64,000 nt of DNA from Vicinamibacteria bacterium (GTDB taxonomy: Bacteria; Acidobacteriota; Vicinamibacteria; Fen-336). Positions 23,326 to 32,961 of this stretch are shown here, piece after piece (position 1 is the stretch's first letter; each line of letters begins with the position of its first letter). The position numbers and the translations under genes were made by a program. The stretch is taken from assembly GCA_025994075.1 (NCBI GenBank), contig JAMQGV010000026.1, positions 38,438 through 102,437 of the forward strand, given 5' to 3'. The notes beneath the pieces are model-generated. The model had not been told where the DNA came from. It searched no databases and worked only from the letters and a program-made list of their open reading frames with translations.

Positions 23326-26300
23326 CTAGAAGCCCAGCTTCTTGCCGAGCGTGGCGATCGCCTTCGCGGCGTCGGCGGAACCGCCGGTCAGCTTCTTGCG
23401 GACGACGTCCGCCAGCGCGTCCTGCAGTTCGACGAGCGCCGGGTGGGTCTCGCCGGCGGGACGGCCCGCCGCCAGGATCCGCTCGCGCAGGTCGCGGGCG
23501 CCGGCGCGATCGGCCTCGACGTAGGCCGCCACGACGTCCGCGAACGACGCCTTCGCCGCGGCCATCGTCTCCGGCACGAACAGGATGCCGGCGTTGTTGA
23601 CGAGCTCGTTGACCAGGGTGGTGCCGACGATCTCGCGCCGCAGCGGGTGGGACGTGAAGTGCTCGCGGAAGCGCTCGCGCAGCAGCCGCGGGAAGTACGC
23701 GTCGAGGTACGGCGCGCACAGCTCGCTCTCCGGGAGCTTCGACTCCAGGATCTGGTCGAACGCCCACATCTTGGTGATGCCGAGCAGCACGGCCAGCAGC
23801 GGCCGCGGCAGCCCGCGGTCGCGGCTGGGCAGCGCCAGCAGCTCGTCGCGGGTCGGGATCGCGTCGTCCTTGCGGTTGAGGATGCCGGCCGCCAGCATCT
23901 CCTCGATGCGGGCGACGTGGTCCTCGTAGCGCCGCGAGCTGCGCAGCGCGTCGAGGGTGATGGCGCGGGCCTGGTTGGCGTTGTCGGCCAGCACCAGGCC
24001 GCCGACCTCGTCGGTCATCTCGGCCAGGATGCGGTTGCGCTCGTCCTTGCCCTTGATGATCCCCTGCCGGACCAGCGGGTCGAGCAGGATCTTGATGTTG
24101 ACCTCGTGGTCGGAGGTGTCGACGCCGCCGGAGTTGTCGAGGGCGTCGGTGTTGATCGAGCCGCCGGCGACCGCGAACTCGATGCGGCCGCGCTGGGTGA
24201 AGCCGAGGTTGCCGCCCTCGCCGACCGCCCGGCAGCGCAGGTCCTTGCCGGTGATGCGGATGCGGTCGTTGGCGCGGTCGCCGACCTGGGCGTCGGTCTC
24301 GGCGGACGAGCGCACGTAGGTGCCGATGCCGCCGTTGTAGAACAGGTCGACCTTCGCGGTCAGGATCTTCTTGACCAGTTCCTCGCCCGACACCGTGTCG
24401 GACTCGAGGTCGAGCAGCTTCTTCATCTGCGGCGAGACCGGGATCGACTTGGCGGAGCGGTCGAAGATGCCGCCGCCGGCGCTGATCAGCGAGGCGTCGT
24501 AGTCGCGCCAGGTCGAGCGCGGCAGCTCGAACATCCGCTTGCGCTCGGCGTAGGACTTCGCGATGTCCGGCTCCGGGTCCACGAAGATGTGCATGTGGTT
24601 GAAGGCGGCCACCAGCTTCATGACGGGCGACAGCAGGCAGCCGTTGCCGAAGACGTCGCCCGACATGTCGCCGATGCCGACCGCCGTGAACGGCTCCTTC
24701 TGGATGTCCTGGCCCTGGTTGTGGAACAGGTGCTTGACGCACTCCCAGGCGCCGCGAGCCGTGATGCCCATCTTCTTGTGGTCGTAGCCCGCGCTGCCGC
24801 CCGAGGCGAAGGCGTCGCCGAGCCAGAACCCGTACTGGGCCGAGACGCTGTTCGCGGTGTCGGACAGGTGCGCGGTGCCCTTGTCGGCCGCGACGACCAG
24901 GTACGGGTCGTCGCCGTCGTGGCGGACGACGTCCGGCGGGTGCAGCACGGCGCCGTTCACGATGTTGTCCGTGACGTCGAGCAGGCCCGAGATGAACTCG
25001 CGGTAGCGGTCGATCAGGTAGGCGTCGAGCGCCGGCCGCGCGGGCACGTCGCCCTTCAGCACGAAGCCGCCCTTGGAGCCGACCGGGACGATGATCGCGT
25101 TCTTGACCATCTGGGTCTTCATCAGGCCCAGGATCTCGGTCCGGAAGTCGTCGTGGCGGTCGGACCAGCGCAGGCCGCCGCGGGCGACCTTGCCGCCGCG
25201 CAGGTGGATGCCCTCCAGCAGCCGCGAGTGCACGTAGATCTCGAACATCGGCCGCGGCGAGACCATGCCCTCGACGTTGCGCGAGTCGACCTTGATCGAG
25301 ATCACCGGCCGCTCGGGCCGCTGGTAGAAGTTGGTCCGCAGCGTGCACTGCATCAGGTTCTTGACGCCGCGCAGGACCTCGTCCTCGGCCAGGCTGCTGA
25401 CCGCCTCCAGGGCCTTGCGCACGTCCGCCGCCGCCGCCTCCATCGCCGCCGGGCGGTCGCCGGGCAGCTTCGGGTCGAAGCGGGCCGCGAACAGCGCGAA
25501 CAGCGCGCCGGCCGCCGCCGGGTTGCGGGAGAACACGCCGCTGACCGTCTCGGCGTTGTAGGCCGGGCGGATCTGCAGCAGGTGGTTGCGGTAGGTGCGC
25601 AGCGCCTCGACGTCGCGCCAGCCGAGGCCGGCATCGAGCACCAGGCTGTTCATCCCGTCGTCGGTGGCGCGCTGCTCGTCGAGCGCGCGCAGCGCCGCCG
25701 CGAAGCGCTCGCCGTCGGCGGCCATCGCCGCGATCCGCTGCGGAGCCGCCTCGACCTCGAAGCGGTACAGGAACGCCTTGCGGCCGTCCGGCAGGGTCAG
25801 CGGAATGCGCATCTCCTCGGTGGCCGTCAGGCCCAGGTTGGAGAGCGTGCGCAGCGTCTCGGTCAGGCCCAGCGGCCGCACCGAGTACAGCTTCAGGGTG
25901 GCCGTCTCGGCCGTGCGCGGCAGCACCCGCAGCTCGAGCTGGCTCTCGAGCTGCTCCAGCCGCGCCAGGTCCTCGGGCACCTGGCTCGCGGGCGTCGCCT
26001 CGCGGTACAGGCCCGAGCGGGTCTCGTCGGTCACGTAGCGGGCCAGCAGCCGCCGGCCCTCGCGCTCGCCGAAGGCCTTGACCAGCTCGGCGGCCACCTG
26101 GTCCTCCCAGGTCGTGACGTGGGCCTCGACCCGCTCGCGGACGTCGGCCTCGTCGAGCGGCCGCTCCAGCCGCGCGCTCTCGAAGTAGAAGAGCATCACG
26201 GACGCGGCGCCGCACTCGGCGGAGGTGTGGAAGGAGATCGGGCCGTAGTGGGCGGCCAGCTCGCCGGTCAGCTCGCGCTCGACGCGGAACGAGTAGCGCG

Positions 26301-27603
26301 ATCGCGCGAAGGCCACGACCAGGGCGTCGTAGCCGCGGGCACGGCGCACGTGAACGGCCACCTCCTCGTCACCGCTCATGTGGATGACGCGGTCGAAGAC
26401 CTCCTTGAGCACGGCCTGGTCGGCGTAGAACAGCTCGCGCTTGGGGAAGCGGTTGAACAGCGCGCGGATCTCGCGCCAGGTGTACGAGTTGGGCGCCGCG
26501 CCCGAGCTCTCGAGCAGCCAGTCGTGCTTGCCCTTCAGCAGCGGGATGTCCGCCGACTTCTCGGTGAAGGCCCCCATCGCCAGCCGGCCGAGCAGCAGCG
26601 TGGCGCCGGCCAGGGTGCCGTCGGCGTTCCACTGGCGGATCACGACGTCGTCGATCGGCTCCATGTGGTAGATGGCCTGGGCGTGGTTGCAGTAGTCGAC
26701 CTCGACGACCCGCTCGTCGTCGGCCGCCGGCACCAGGTGCGGCTCGAGCTCCTCGAGCAGGCCCGGGAACACGACCGGCAGCAGGTCCGAGTCGGTGAAC
26801 ACGCCGGCGGCACTCTCGTGCACCAGGTCGGGCGAGCCGTCGGGCCCGATCCTGTAGTGCGCCGAGCCGAGCAGGATGTAGTTGTCGTCCATCAGCCAGC
26901 GCAGGAACTCCTGCGCGGCCGGGACCATCGCGTCGCCGCGGCGGCCCTTGAGACGGGGCGCCAGCTCGAGCACGCCCTTCTTCATCCGCTTGAAGTCCTC
27001 GACGGCGAGGAACACGCACTTGAGCACGGAGTGGATCTCGTGCTCGATGCGGCGCAGCCGCTCCTTCGAGTCGATGCGCTCGATCCGGAAGTGGCACAGC
27101 AGCTCGCGATTGCCCTCGTCCTTCGGGCCGCCGATGGCCACGATCCGCTCCCACTGGCGGCGCACCGTGAGGATCGGGTGGATCGCCGAGAACACGCGGA
27201 TGCCGGACTTCCTGAAGTAGTTCTTGAGGCTCTCGAAGATGAACGGGGCGTCGATCGTGTGGGTCTCGACGACCGTCGTCTCGTGGGGCAGCACCTTGCC
27301 GTGGAGCGTGCGGTCCATCACGGAGTCGTCCGCGTCGCGGGCGACCACGTGGATGCCGGGCAGTCCCTTGTAGAGCTGGTGGGCCGGCGGCATTTCCTTG
27401 ACGAAGAAGCGGAAGTGGTCCGCCACCCGCGACGCGATCACGCCGGGCGTCAGGCCCAGCATCATGCGGTCGGGGTACTCGGCCAGGAATGCGCGGCCGA
27501 AGGACACGAGCAGGTCGCGGTCCTCGGGAGCGGCCTCGCGGGAGAGGATCTCCTCGATCTCGGCGAGCCGGAGGGCGCGCTGCTGCGGATCGGTGGTGTG
27601 CAT
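23326..27603 (-). CDS. Large NAD-specific glutamate dehydrogenase
   Basis: This 1425-aa enzyme of the Bac_GDH (about 180-kDa) family oxidises glutamate to 2-oxoglutarate and ammonia with NAD. The N-terminal regulatory part includes HAENVFV-type helical domains and ESLKNYFRKSGIRVFSAIHP. The catalytic core is near residues 800-1000: MKTQMVKNAIIVPVGSKGGF with the substrate lysines, DKGTAHLSDTANSVS, and KMGITARGAWECVKHLF. The NAD-binding part carries GIGDMSGDVFGNG. It is somewhat shorter than the usual 1600 residues, mainly at the N-terminus. It is a cytoplasmic single-gene unit and converges on the radical SAM gene. Confidence 0.92.
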   Translation of the reverse strand: MHTTDPQQRALRLAEIEEILSREAAPEDRDLLVSFGRAFLAEYPDRMMLGLTPGVIASRVADHFRFFVKEMPPAHQLYKGLPGIHVVARDADDSVMDRTLHGKVLPHETTVVETHTIDAPFIFESLKNYFRKSGIRVFSAIHPILTVRRQWERIVAIGGPKDEGNRELLCHFRIERIDSKERLRRIEHEIHSVLKCVFLAVEDFKRMKKGVLELAPRLKGRRGDAMVPAAQEFLRWLMDDNYILLGSAHYRIGPDGSPDLVHESAAGVFTDSDLLPVVFPGLLEELEPHLVPAADDERVVEVDYCNHAQAIYHMEPIDDVVIRQWNADGTLAGATLLLGRLAMGAFTEKSADIPLLKGKHDWLLESSGAAPNSYTWREIRALFNRFPKRELFYADQAVLKEVFDRVIHMSGDEEVAVHVRRARGYDALVVAFARSRYSFRVERELTGELAAHYGPISFHTSAECGAASVMLFYFESARLERPLDEADVRERVEAHVTTWEDQVAAELVKAFGEREGRRLLARYVTDETRSGLYREATPASQVPEDLARLEQLESQLELRVLPRTAETATLKLYSVRPLGLTETLRTLSNLGLTATEEMRIPLTLPDGRKAFLYRFEVEAAPQRIAAMAADGERFAAALRALDEQRATDDGMNSLVLDAGLGWRDVEALRTYRNHLLQIRPAYNAETVSGVFSRNPAAAGALFALFAARFDPKLPGDRPAAMEAAAADVRKALEAVSSLAEDEVLRGVKNLMQCTLRTNFYQRPERPVISIKVDSRNVEGMVSPRPMFEIYVHSRLLEGIHLRGGKVARGGLRWSDRHDDFRTEILGLMKTQMVKNAIIVPVGSKGGFVLKGDVPARPALDAYLIDRYREFISGLLDVTDNIVNGAVLHPPDVVRHDGDDPYLVVAADKGTAHLSDTANSVSAQYGFWLGDAFASGGSAGYDHKKMGITARGAWECVKHLFHNQGQDIQKEPFTAVGIGDMSGDVFGNGCLLSPVMKLVAAFNHMHIFVDPEPDIAKSYAERKRMFELPRSTWRDYDASLISAGGGIFDRSAKSIPVSPQMKKLLDLESDTVSGEELVKKILTAKVDLFYNGGIGTYVRSSAETDAQVGDRANDRIRITGKDLRCRAVGEGGNLGFTQRGRIEFAVAGGSINTDALDNSGGVDTSDHEVNIKILLDPLVRQGIIKGKDERNRILAEMTDEVGGLVLADNANQARAITLDALRSSRRYEDHVARIEEMLAAGILNRKDDAIPTRDELLALPSRDRGLPRPLLAVLLGITKMWAFDQILESKLPESELCAPYLDAYFPRLLRERFREHFTSHPLRREIVGTTLVNELVNNAGILFVPETMAAAKASFADVVAAYVEADRAGARDLRERILAAGRPAGETHPALVELQDALADVVRKKLTGGSADAAKAIATLGKKLGF

Positions 27604-27701
27604 GGGGGGTGCCTCGCAGGAAGGGGATATCAGGCCGGACGACGAGAGGATGGTAATCCTTTCGCACCAGCCGTTCCATGCACAGACGATGCCGGCAAAA
27701 G

Positions 27702-27710
27702 TGCTACACT
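27702..27710 (+). promoter_or_regulatory. Extended -10 promoter candidate for the FHA gene
   Basis: The sequence TGCTACACT gives a TACACT -10 box with the upstream TGN motif that can replace a -35 box. It lies in the divergent gap between glutamate dehydrogenase and the FHA gene, about 38 bases before the GTG at 27748. No good -35 box is present at 17 bases. Confidence 0.35.
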
Positions 27711-27747
27711 GACCGACCTTTAGGAGACAGGAGCCAACCCCGCCGCC

Positions 27748-28971
27748 GTGCGCTTCCACGTCCGCTACGCCTCGGGCACCGAGCACGACGTCGACCTGAC
27801 CGGGACCATCGCGACCCTCGGACGCGACCCCTCCTGCGACCTGGTCCTGAACGACCCCAAGTGCTCGCGCCGCCACGCGGTCCTCGAGGGCGAACCCGGC
27901 TCGCTGTCGATCCGCGACAGCGGCAGCGCCAACGGCGTCTTCGTCAACGGCAAGCGGGTCGACCGCACCCCGCTCGTCGGCGGCGACGTGATCCAGGTCG
28001 GCGAGGTGTTCCTGACCGTGCTCGAGGAGCCGACCGCCCGCACGGTCGTGATGGAGCCCGAGGACCTCGACCTGTCGCCGACCTCGTCACACCCGCCTGG
28101 CGCCCTCGACGACGCACCGGTGACGCGCGACGCGGAAGCCGTGTCGGGCGAAGGACCGCGGCCGATCGTGCCGAAGCTGCCCAGCAGCGCCGACCTCGCG
28201 AGGCCCCTGCCGCCGCCGCCCCCAATCCGCCCGGCCGGCGCGCCGCCCGAGTCGCCGCTCACCGTGCCGCCGCCGCCGGAGGTGTTGGCCGCCCCCCCGC
28301 GGCCGCGCCCAGCCGGGGCGCCGCCTCCCCGGCCGCTGCCGCCCCCGGCTCCGCCCCGCTCCGCCGCCGCGCCCCCGGCGCCGCCTGTGCCGCCCCGTCC
28401 CGCGGCGCAGCCCCTGCGCCCTGAGCCGGCCGCCCGCGCCGTCCCTGCGCCGCAGCCGGCGGTCCTGCTGCCGCTGGCCCCCGGTAGCCCGGGGCGATCG
28501 CTGGCCGTGACGGCCCTGGCCGGGGCCGCGGGGCTCAACGCGGTGCTCTCGCTCGGCCTGGCCTTCGTCGTCGCGATCTGGGCCCCGCCCGGCTTCCCGC
28601 TGCCGCCGGCGCTGGCGGCGGTGGGCGCGGGCCTGGTCGCGATCGTCTCCGGCGTGCTCGCGGCCGGCTTCGCGCTGCGCGCGCCGTGGGCCCGCGCAGT
28701 GGGCATCGTCGCCGCCGGTGCTGGCGTGCCGACCTGCGCCTTGACCCCGATCTCGATCGCCACCCTCGCCTACCTGCTGCGCGACGAGGCCCGCATCCAC
28801 TTCCTGCCCGCCGCCGAGCGCGAGCGGGCCGAGCGCGGCGGGCGGCCCGACGACGGCATGGACCTGGCGTTCGCCGGCGCCATCGCCGGCGCGGCGGCAC
28901 TCGGCCTGATGCTCGGTGCCGTGCTGCTGTGGTTCGCGTTCGGAACCGGCGCCACGGCGCCCCGCCCCTGA
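27748..28971 (+). CDS. FHA-domain membrane protein
   Basis: The 407-aa protein starts with a forkhead-associated domain (residues 1-95) with the phosphothreonine-binding set G25-R26, S40 and H43, and the N62-G63 to N67-G68 loop (SGSANGVFVNGKR). A long proline/alanine-rich linker follows (about 120-245). Four or so hydrophobic segments make up the C-terminus (for example LNAVLSLGLAFVVAIWAPP, AAVGAGLVAIVSGVLAAGF, ALGLMLGAVLLWFAFGTG). Such proteins tether phospho-dependent signalling at the inner membrane. No kinase gene is adjacent, so the partner is unknown. The GTG start is the only one in frame before the domain. Confidence 0.78.
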   Translation: MRFHVRYASGTEHDVDLTGTIATLGRDPSCDLVLNDPKCSRRHAVLEGEPGSLSIRDSGSANGVFVNGKRVDRTPLVGGDVIQVGEVFLTVLEEPTARTVVMEPEDLDLSPTSSHPPGALDDAPVTRDAEAVSGEGPRPIVPKLPSSADLARPLPPPPPIRPAGAPPESPLTVPPPPEVLAAPPRPRPAGAPPPRPLPPPAPPRSAAAPPAPPVPPRPAAQPLRPEPAARAVPAPQPAVLLPLAPGSPGRSLAVTALAGAAGLNAVLSLGLAFVVAIWAPPGFPLPPALAAVGAGLVAIVSGVLAAGFALRAPWARAVGIVAAGAGVPTCALTPISIATLAYLLRDEARIHFLPAAERERAERGGRPDDGMDLAFAGAIAGAAALGLMLGAVLLWFAFGTGATAPRP

Positions 28972-28975
28972 CGTT

Positions 28976-29004
28976 TTGACGGCGCGAGCGCGGGCGGCTA
29001 TAAG
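28976..29004 (+). promoter_or_regulatory. Housekeeping-type promoter of the pdh operon
   Basis: A -35 box TTGACG (28976-28981) and a -10 box TATAAG (28999-29004) are separated by exactly 17 bases. The leader to the pdhA ATG is about 75 bases, and the start codon follows a CAGGAGACAG ribosome site. This is the best promoter in the window. Confidence 0.7.
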
Positions 29005-29085
29005 CAGGGTGTCCGCACCTTTCATCGTCCTCACCGGCAACCCGGGGACGGACCCGGGCTGTCCCAGCCTGTCTTCAGGAGACAG

Positions 29086-30153
29086 ATGACCAGAGAAGAG
29101 GCGTTCCGGCTCTATCGCCAGATGCTGCTGATTCGGCGCTTCGAGGAGCGCTGTGCCCAGATCTACGTCGAGGGCAAGATCGGCGGCTTCCTGCACCTGT
29201 ACATCGGCCAGGAGGCGGTGGGCGTCGGCGCCATGAGCCTGCTGCGCGAAGACGACTACTTCATCACCTCCTACCGCGACCACGGCTACGCGATCGCCCG
29301 CGGCACCGATCCGCGGCCGCTGATGGCCGAGCTGTGCGGCAAGGCGACCGGCATCAGCCGCGGCAAGGGCGGCTCCATGCACTTCTACGACGTGCCGCGC
29401 GGCAACTTCGGCGGCGACGGCATCGTCGGCGGCCACCTGCCGGTGGCGGCGGGCATGGGCTACGGCATCCGCCTGCGCGGCACCGACCAGGTCTGCCTGT
29501 GCTTCTTCGGGGACGGCGCGGTCAACGAGGGAGCGTTCCACGAGGCGCTCAACGTCAGCGCGCTGTGGGACCTGCCGGTCGTCTACATCATCGAGAACAA
29601 CCGCTACGGCATGGGCACGAGCCTCGACCGCGCGTCGTCGGTCAAGGACCTCTACCAGCGCGGCTCCGCCTACGGCATGCCGCGGCGCGAGGTCAACGGC
29701 ATGGACCTGCTGGCCGTCCGCAACGTGCTGGGTGAAGCGATCGACCGCGCCCGCAAGGAGAAGCGGCCGACCCTGATCGAGGCCGAGACCTACCGCTACC
29801 GCGGCCACTCGATGTCCGACCCCGGCAAGTACCGCACCAAGGAAGAGGTCGAGCAGATGATGCAGGTCGACCCGATCTTCCTGTGGGGCAAGCGGCTGAT
29901 CGAGCAGGAGCGCTTCACGACGGCGGAGCTCGAGGCCGCCGACAAGGAGGTGATCGCCGAGGTCGACGCCTGCGTGCGCTTCGCGGACGAGAGCCCCTGG
30001 CCCACCCACGAGTCGCTGTACGAGGACGTCTACGTGCGATCGCCCTACATCCACCTGAAGAGCGCCGACAAGGACCCCGCCTGGAAGGCGTCGATCCGCG
30101 AGGACAAGCACCCGGACACGTTCTGGCGCCACGCCGTGAAGGAGGCGAAGTAG
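29086..30153 (+). CDS. pdhA: Pyruvate dehydrogenase E1 component, alpha subunit
   Basis: The 355-aa thiamine-diphosphate subunit decarboxylates pyruvate and passes the acetyl group to the lipoyl arm of E2. The TPP motif runs from GDGAVNEG (142-149) to ENNRYGMGT (170-178). The conserved start region FEERCAQIYVEGKIGGF, KGGSMHF and the loop RYRGHSMSDPGKYRTKEE (with the serines that are phosphorylated in mitochondrial enzymes) are all present. The family also contains branched-chain and acetoin enzymes, but length, the RYRGHSMSDP loop and the following E1-beta and E2 genes favour pyruvate. Confidence 0.92.
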   Translation: MTREEAFRLYRQMLLIRRFEERCAQIYVEGKIGGFLHLYIGQEAVGVGAMSLLREDDYFITSYRDHGYAIARGTDPRPLMAELCGKATGISRGKGGSMHFYDVPRGNFGGDGIVGGHLPVAAGMGYGIRLRGTDQVCLCFFGDGAVNEGAFHEALNVSALWDLPVVYIIENNRYGMGTSLDRASSVKDLYQRGSAYGMPRREVNGMDLLAVRNVLGEAIDRARKEKRPTLIEAETYRYRGHSMSDPGKYRTKEEVEQMMQVDPIFLWGKRLIEQERFTTAELEAADKEVIAEVDACVRFADESPWPTHESLYEDVYVRSPYIHLKSADKDPAWKASIREDKHPDTFWRHAVKEAK

Positions 30154-30157
30154 ACGC

Positions 30158-31147
30158 ATGGCGATCCTGACGATGCGCGAGGCGCTCAACCAGGCGATGC
30201 GCGAGGAGATGGCGCGCGACCAGAGCGTGTTCATCCTCGGCGAGGAGGTCGGCGCCTACCAGGGCGCCTACAAGATCACCCAGGGGCTGCTCGCCCAGTT
30301 CGGCGAGTGGCGGGTGCGCGACACGCCGATCGCGGAGGAGGCGATCGCCGGCATCGCGGTCGGCGCCGCCTTCATCGGCCTGCGGCCGATCGCCGAGATG
30401 ATGACGTTCAACTTCTCGATCCTGGCGATGGACATGATCGTCAACCACGCGGCCAAGTACCGCTACATGTCCGGCGGCCAGATGCGCTGCCCGATGGTGA
30501 TGCGCGGGCCGTCCGGCGCCGCGGCCCAGGTCGCCGCCCAGCACTCGCAGGCGTTCGAGGCGTGGTACGCCCACGTGCCGGGGCTGGTGGTGGCGATGCC
30601 GTCGACGCCGAAGGACGCGAAGGGCCTGCTCAAGGCCGCGATCCGCGACGACAACCCGGTGATCTTCATGGAGAACGAGGTGCTGTACAACCTCAAGGGC
30701 GAGGTGCCCGACGAGGAGTACCACATCCCGCTCGGCATCGGCGACGTCAAGCGCAGCGGCAAGGACGTGACGATCGTCGCCTGGAGCCGCACCTGCGTCA
30801 CCGCGCTGGCGGCGGCCGAGCAACTCGCCAAGGAGGGCATCGAGGCCGAGGTGGTCGACCCCCGCACGCTGCGCCCGCTCGACGAGGACCTGATCTTCGA
30901 TTCGGTGCGCAAGACCCACCGCTGCGTGGTGGCCGAGGAGGCGTGGCCGATGGCCAGCTTCGGCGCCTACGTCTCCGACCGCGTGCAGCGCGAGTGCTTC
31001 GACGCGCTCGACTCGCCGGTGATCCGCGTCAACGCCCCCGACGTGCCGATGCCCTACTCGAAGGTGCTGGAGAAGGCCTACGTGCCGCAGCCCGAGCGCA
31101 TCGTCGAGGCCGTCCACCAGGCGCTTTACCGCCAGGAGGGGCGATGA
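30158..31147 (+). CDS. pdhB: Pyruvate dehydrogenase E1 component, beta subunit
   Basis: This 329-aa partner subunit of the alpha2beta2 E1 enzyme has LGEEVGAYQGAYKITQGLL (the TPP-contacting glutamate region), RDTPIAEEAIAGIAVGAA, FNFSILAMDMIVNHAAKYRY and a transketolase C-terminal domain (VDPRTLRPLD, RCVVAEEAWPMASFGAYV). It starts four bases after pdhA, and its stop overlaps the E2 ATG (ATGA). The three genes are therefore made together for one complex in the cytoplasm. No E3 gene is near; lipoamide dehydrogenase must come from elsewhere. Confidence 0.93.
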   Translation: MAILTMREALNQAMREEMARDQSVFILGEEVGAYQGAYKITQGLLAQFGEWRVRDTPIAEEAIAGIAVGAAFIGLRPIAEMMTFNFSILAMDMIVNHAAKYRYMSGGQMRCPMVMRGPSGAAAQVAAQHSQAFEAWYAHVPGLVVAMPSTPKDAKGLLKAAIRDDNPVIFMENEVLYNLKGEVPDEEYHIPLGIGDVKRSGKDVTIVAWSRTCVTALAAAEQLAKEGIEAEVVDPRTLRPLDEDLIFDSVRKTHRCVVAEEAWPMASFGAYVSDRVQRECFDALDSPVIRVNAPDVPMPYSKVLEKAYVPQPERIVEAVHQALYRQEGR

Positions 31148-32457
31148 TCACCAAGGTCGTGCTCGCCAAGCTCTCCCCCACCATGGAGGAGGGCGTCATC
31201 GTCAAGTGGAACAAGAAGGAAGGCGACGCCGTCAAGCAGGGCGACGTGCTGGCCGAGATCGAGACCGACAAGGCCAACATGGAGATGGAGGCGATGGGCA
31301 GCGGCACGCTGCGCAAGGTCCTCGTCCCCGCCGGCGGCAAAGCTCCGGTCGGTGCCCTGATCGGCGTGATCGCGGATGCGGCCGACGACATCGGGCCGCT
31401 GCTGGCGACCGCGGCGGCGCCCTCCGCGGCACCCGCTGCCGCCCCGGCTCCCGCGCCTCCCGCCCCGGCTCCCGCGGCGGCGGCGGCTCCGGCACCCCAG
31501 ACGGCTCCCGCCGCTCCGGCCGCGGCGCCAGCGACTCCTGCAGCGCCGAGCGTCCCGGTTCCCGACGGCACTCGCGTCAAGTCCAGTCCACTGGCCCGGG
31601 CGATGGCGGCCGAGCGCAACATCCCGCTGGCCTCGATCGCCGGCTCCGGCCCGGGCGGACGCGTGATCAAGCGCGACGTCGAAGCCTGGACGGGCTCCCC
31701 CGCTCCCGCCACCTCGGCAGCGGCTCCGGCGGCGGTGGGGGCGGCTGCAGCCGCGGCACCGGCCGCTCCGTCGGTCACTCCCGGCCAGGAGCTTCCGCTG
31801 TCGCAGATGCGCAAGACCATCGCGCGGCGGCTGTCGGAGAGCAAGTTCTCGGCTCCGCACTTCTACGTCACGGTCGAGGTCGACATGGACCGCGCCGTGG
31901 CGATGCGCGAGCAGGCGGTGGCGGCGGGCGCGAAGTTCTCCTACAACGACCTGGTGGTGAAGGCCTGCGCGAAGGCGCTGGCCCAGTTCCCCACCGTCAA
32001 CGCCTCGTGGGGCGAAGACCGCATCGTGACGCACGGCGAGGTCCACGTCGGCGTCGCGGTGGCGATCCCCGACGGCCTGATCACGCCGGTCGTCCGCAAC
32101 GCCGACCGCAAGCCGCTGTCGCAGATCAGCGCGGAGATCAAGGACCTGGCGGGCCGCGCCAAGGACAAGAAGCTCAAGCCCGAGGAGTACATGGGCTCGA
32201 CCTTCACGATCTCCAACCTCGGCATGTACGACGTCACCGAGTTCACCGCGATCATCAACCCGCCCGACGCGGCGATCCTCGCGGTCGGCGCGGTGCGCAA
32301 GCAGCCCGTCGTCGGCGAGGACGACCAGGTCCGGGTCGGGCACCGGATGAAGGTCACGCTCAGCTCCGACCACCGCGTGATCGACGGCGCGCTGGCGGCC
32401 CAGTTCCTGGCCGAGGTGCGCCGCCTGCTGGAGACGCCGGTCCTCGCGCTGTTGTAG
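31144..32457 (+). CDS. pdhC: Pyruvate dehydrogenase E2 (dihydrolipoamide acetyltransferase)
   Basis: The 437-aa core protein has one lipoyl domain at the N-terminus with the lipoylated lysine K43 in IETDKANMEME. An alanine/proline-rich swinging linker (about 95-140) is followed by a peripheral-subunit-binding domain (SSPLARAMAAERNIPLASI, GPGGRVIKRDVEAW) and a second Ala/Pro linker. The catalytic domain comes last, with FTISNLGMYDV and SSDHRVIDGA carrying the active histidine near residue 409. It moves the acetyl group to CoA. A GC hairpin follows the stop by about 24 bases. Confidence 0.93.
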   Translation: MITKVVLAKLSPTMEEGVIVKWNKKEGDAVKQGDVLAEIETDKANMEMEAMGSGTLRKVLVPAGGKAPVGALIGVIADAADDIGPLLATAAAPSAAPAAAPAPAPPAPAPAAAAAPAPQTAPAAPAAAPATPAAPSVPVPDGTRVKSSPLARAMAAERNIPLASIAGSGPGGRVIKRDVEAWTGSPAPATSAAAPAAVGAAAAAAPAAPSVTPGQELPLSQMRKTIARRLSESKFSAPHFYVTVEVDMDRAVAMREQAVAAGAKFSYNDLVVKACAKALAQFPTVNASWGEDRIVTHGEVHVGVAVAIPDGLITPVVRNADRKPLSQISAEIKDLAGRAKDKKLKPEEYMGSTFTISNLGMYDVTEFTAIINPPDAAILAVGAVRKQPVVGEDDQVRVGHRMKVTLSSDHRVIDGALAAQFLAEVRRLLETPVLALL

Positions 32458-32480
32458 ACGGGGGCTTCCGCGACGTCCAC

Positions 32481-32511
32481 ACGGCCTCGCCCGCGACCCG
32501 GGCGGGGCCGT
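32481..32511. terminator. Bidirectional GC hairpin after pdhC
   Basis: Arms at 32481-32493 (ACGGCCTCGCCCG) and 32499-32511 (CGGGCGGGGCCGT) form a 13-bp stem with one G-T pair and a 5-base loop. It lies between the convergent pdhC and PilZ genes and has only a weak T-rich tail (TCGTGTCTTCT) on the plus strand. Confidence 0.65.
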
Positions 32512-32519
32512 CGTGTCTT

Positions 32520-32945
32520 CTAGGCTCCCGGGAGCCCCGCGCGGCGGGCGGCCTGCTCCTCGACCACGTCCTCGAGCAGCTTGAGGTCGTCGGGCGGGAT
32601 GTCCTGGAAGCGCAGGCCGAAGCCGCGCGGCAGGCCGTGGATCGGGTGCTGCTGGTGGGCGTTGACCCAGGCGACGACGCCGGACAGCGTCAGCACCCGT
32701 TCGGTGTCCGGCAGGCCGAAGCGGCAGCGCATCGGCTCTCCCGGGTTGGGCAGCGTCTCGTCCAGGATGTACGCGCCGAGCACGTTGAGGTTGACGAGGA
32801 ACGCCTCGCGCTCGGTGCCGTCCTTGAACGTCAGCTTGCAGCGGCGCACGAACGGCACCCGCACCAGCCCGCGCGGCGCGCCCTGGACGCTGGACGGCGG
32901 GCGCGGAATGCCGACGGTGTAGTCCTCGGGCCGGTCGGTGGTCAT
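32520..32945 (-). CDS. PilZ-domain protein
   Basis: This 141-aa protein has a central PilZ fold: RVPFVRRCKLTFKDG, then FLVNLNVLGAYI, VLTLSGVVAWVN and GFGLRFQDIPPDD. The second c-di-GMP motif, usually D/N-x-S-x-x-G, reads NLNVLG here, so nucleotide binding may be weak or lost. PilZ proteins control motility or polysaccharide output in response to c-di-GMP. It is last in a long minus-strand run that includes glycosyltransferases, 16 bases after selB. Confidence 0.78.
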   Translation of the reverse strand: MTTDRPEDYTVGIPRPPSSVQGAPRGLVRVPFVRRCKLTFKDGTEREAFLVNLNVLGAYILDETLPNPGEPMRCRFGLPDTERVLTLSGVVAWVNAHQQHPIHGLPRGFGLRFQDIPPDDLKLLEDVVEEQAARRAGLPGA

Positions 32946-32961
32946 CTGCGGGAAGTCTAGC

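Noticed and set aside
23443..27723. A 1426-codon plus-strand open frame opposite the glutamate dehydrogenase
   Set aside because: It is a GC-driven shadow rich in Gly/Arg/Val/Asp with no domain, while the minus strand encodes an intact known enzyme.
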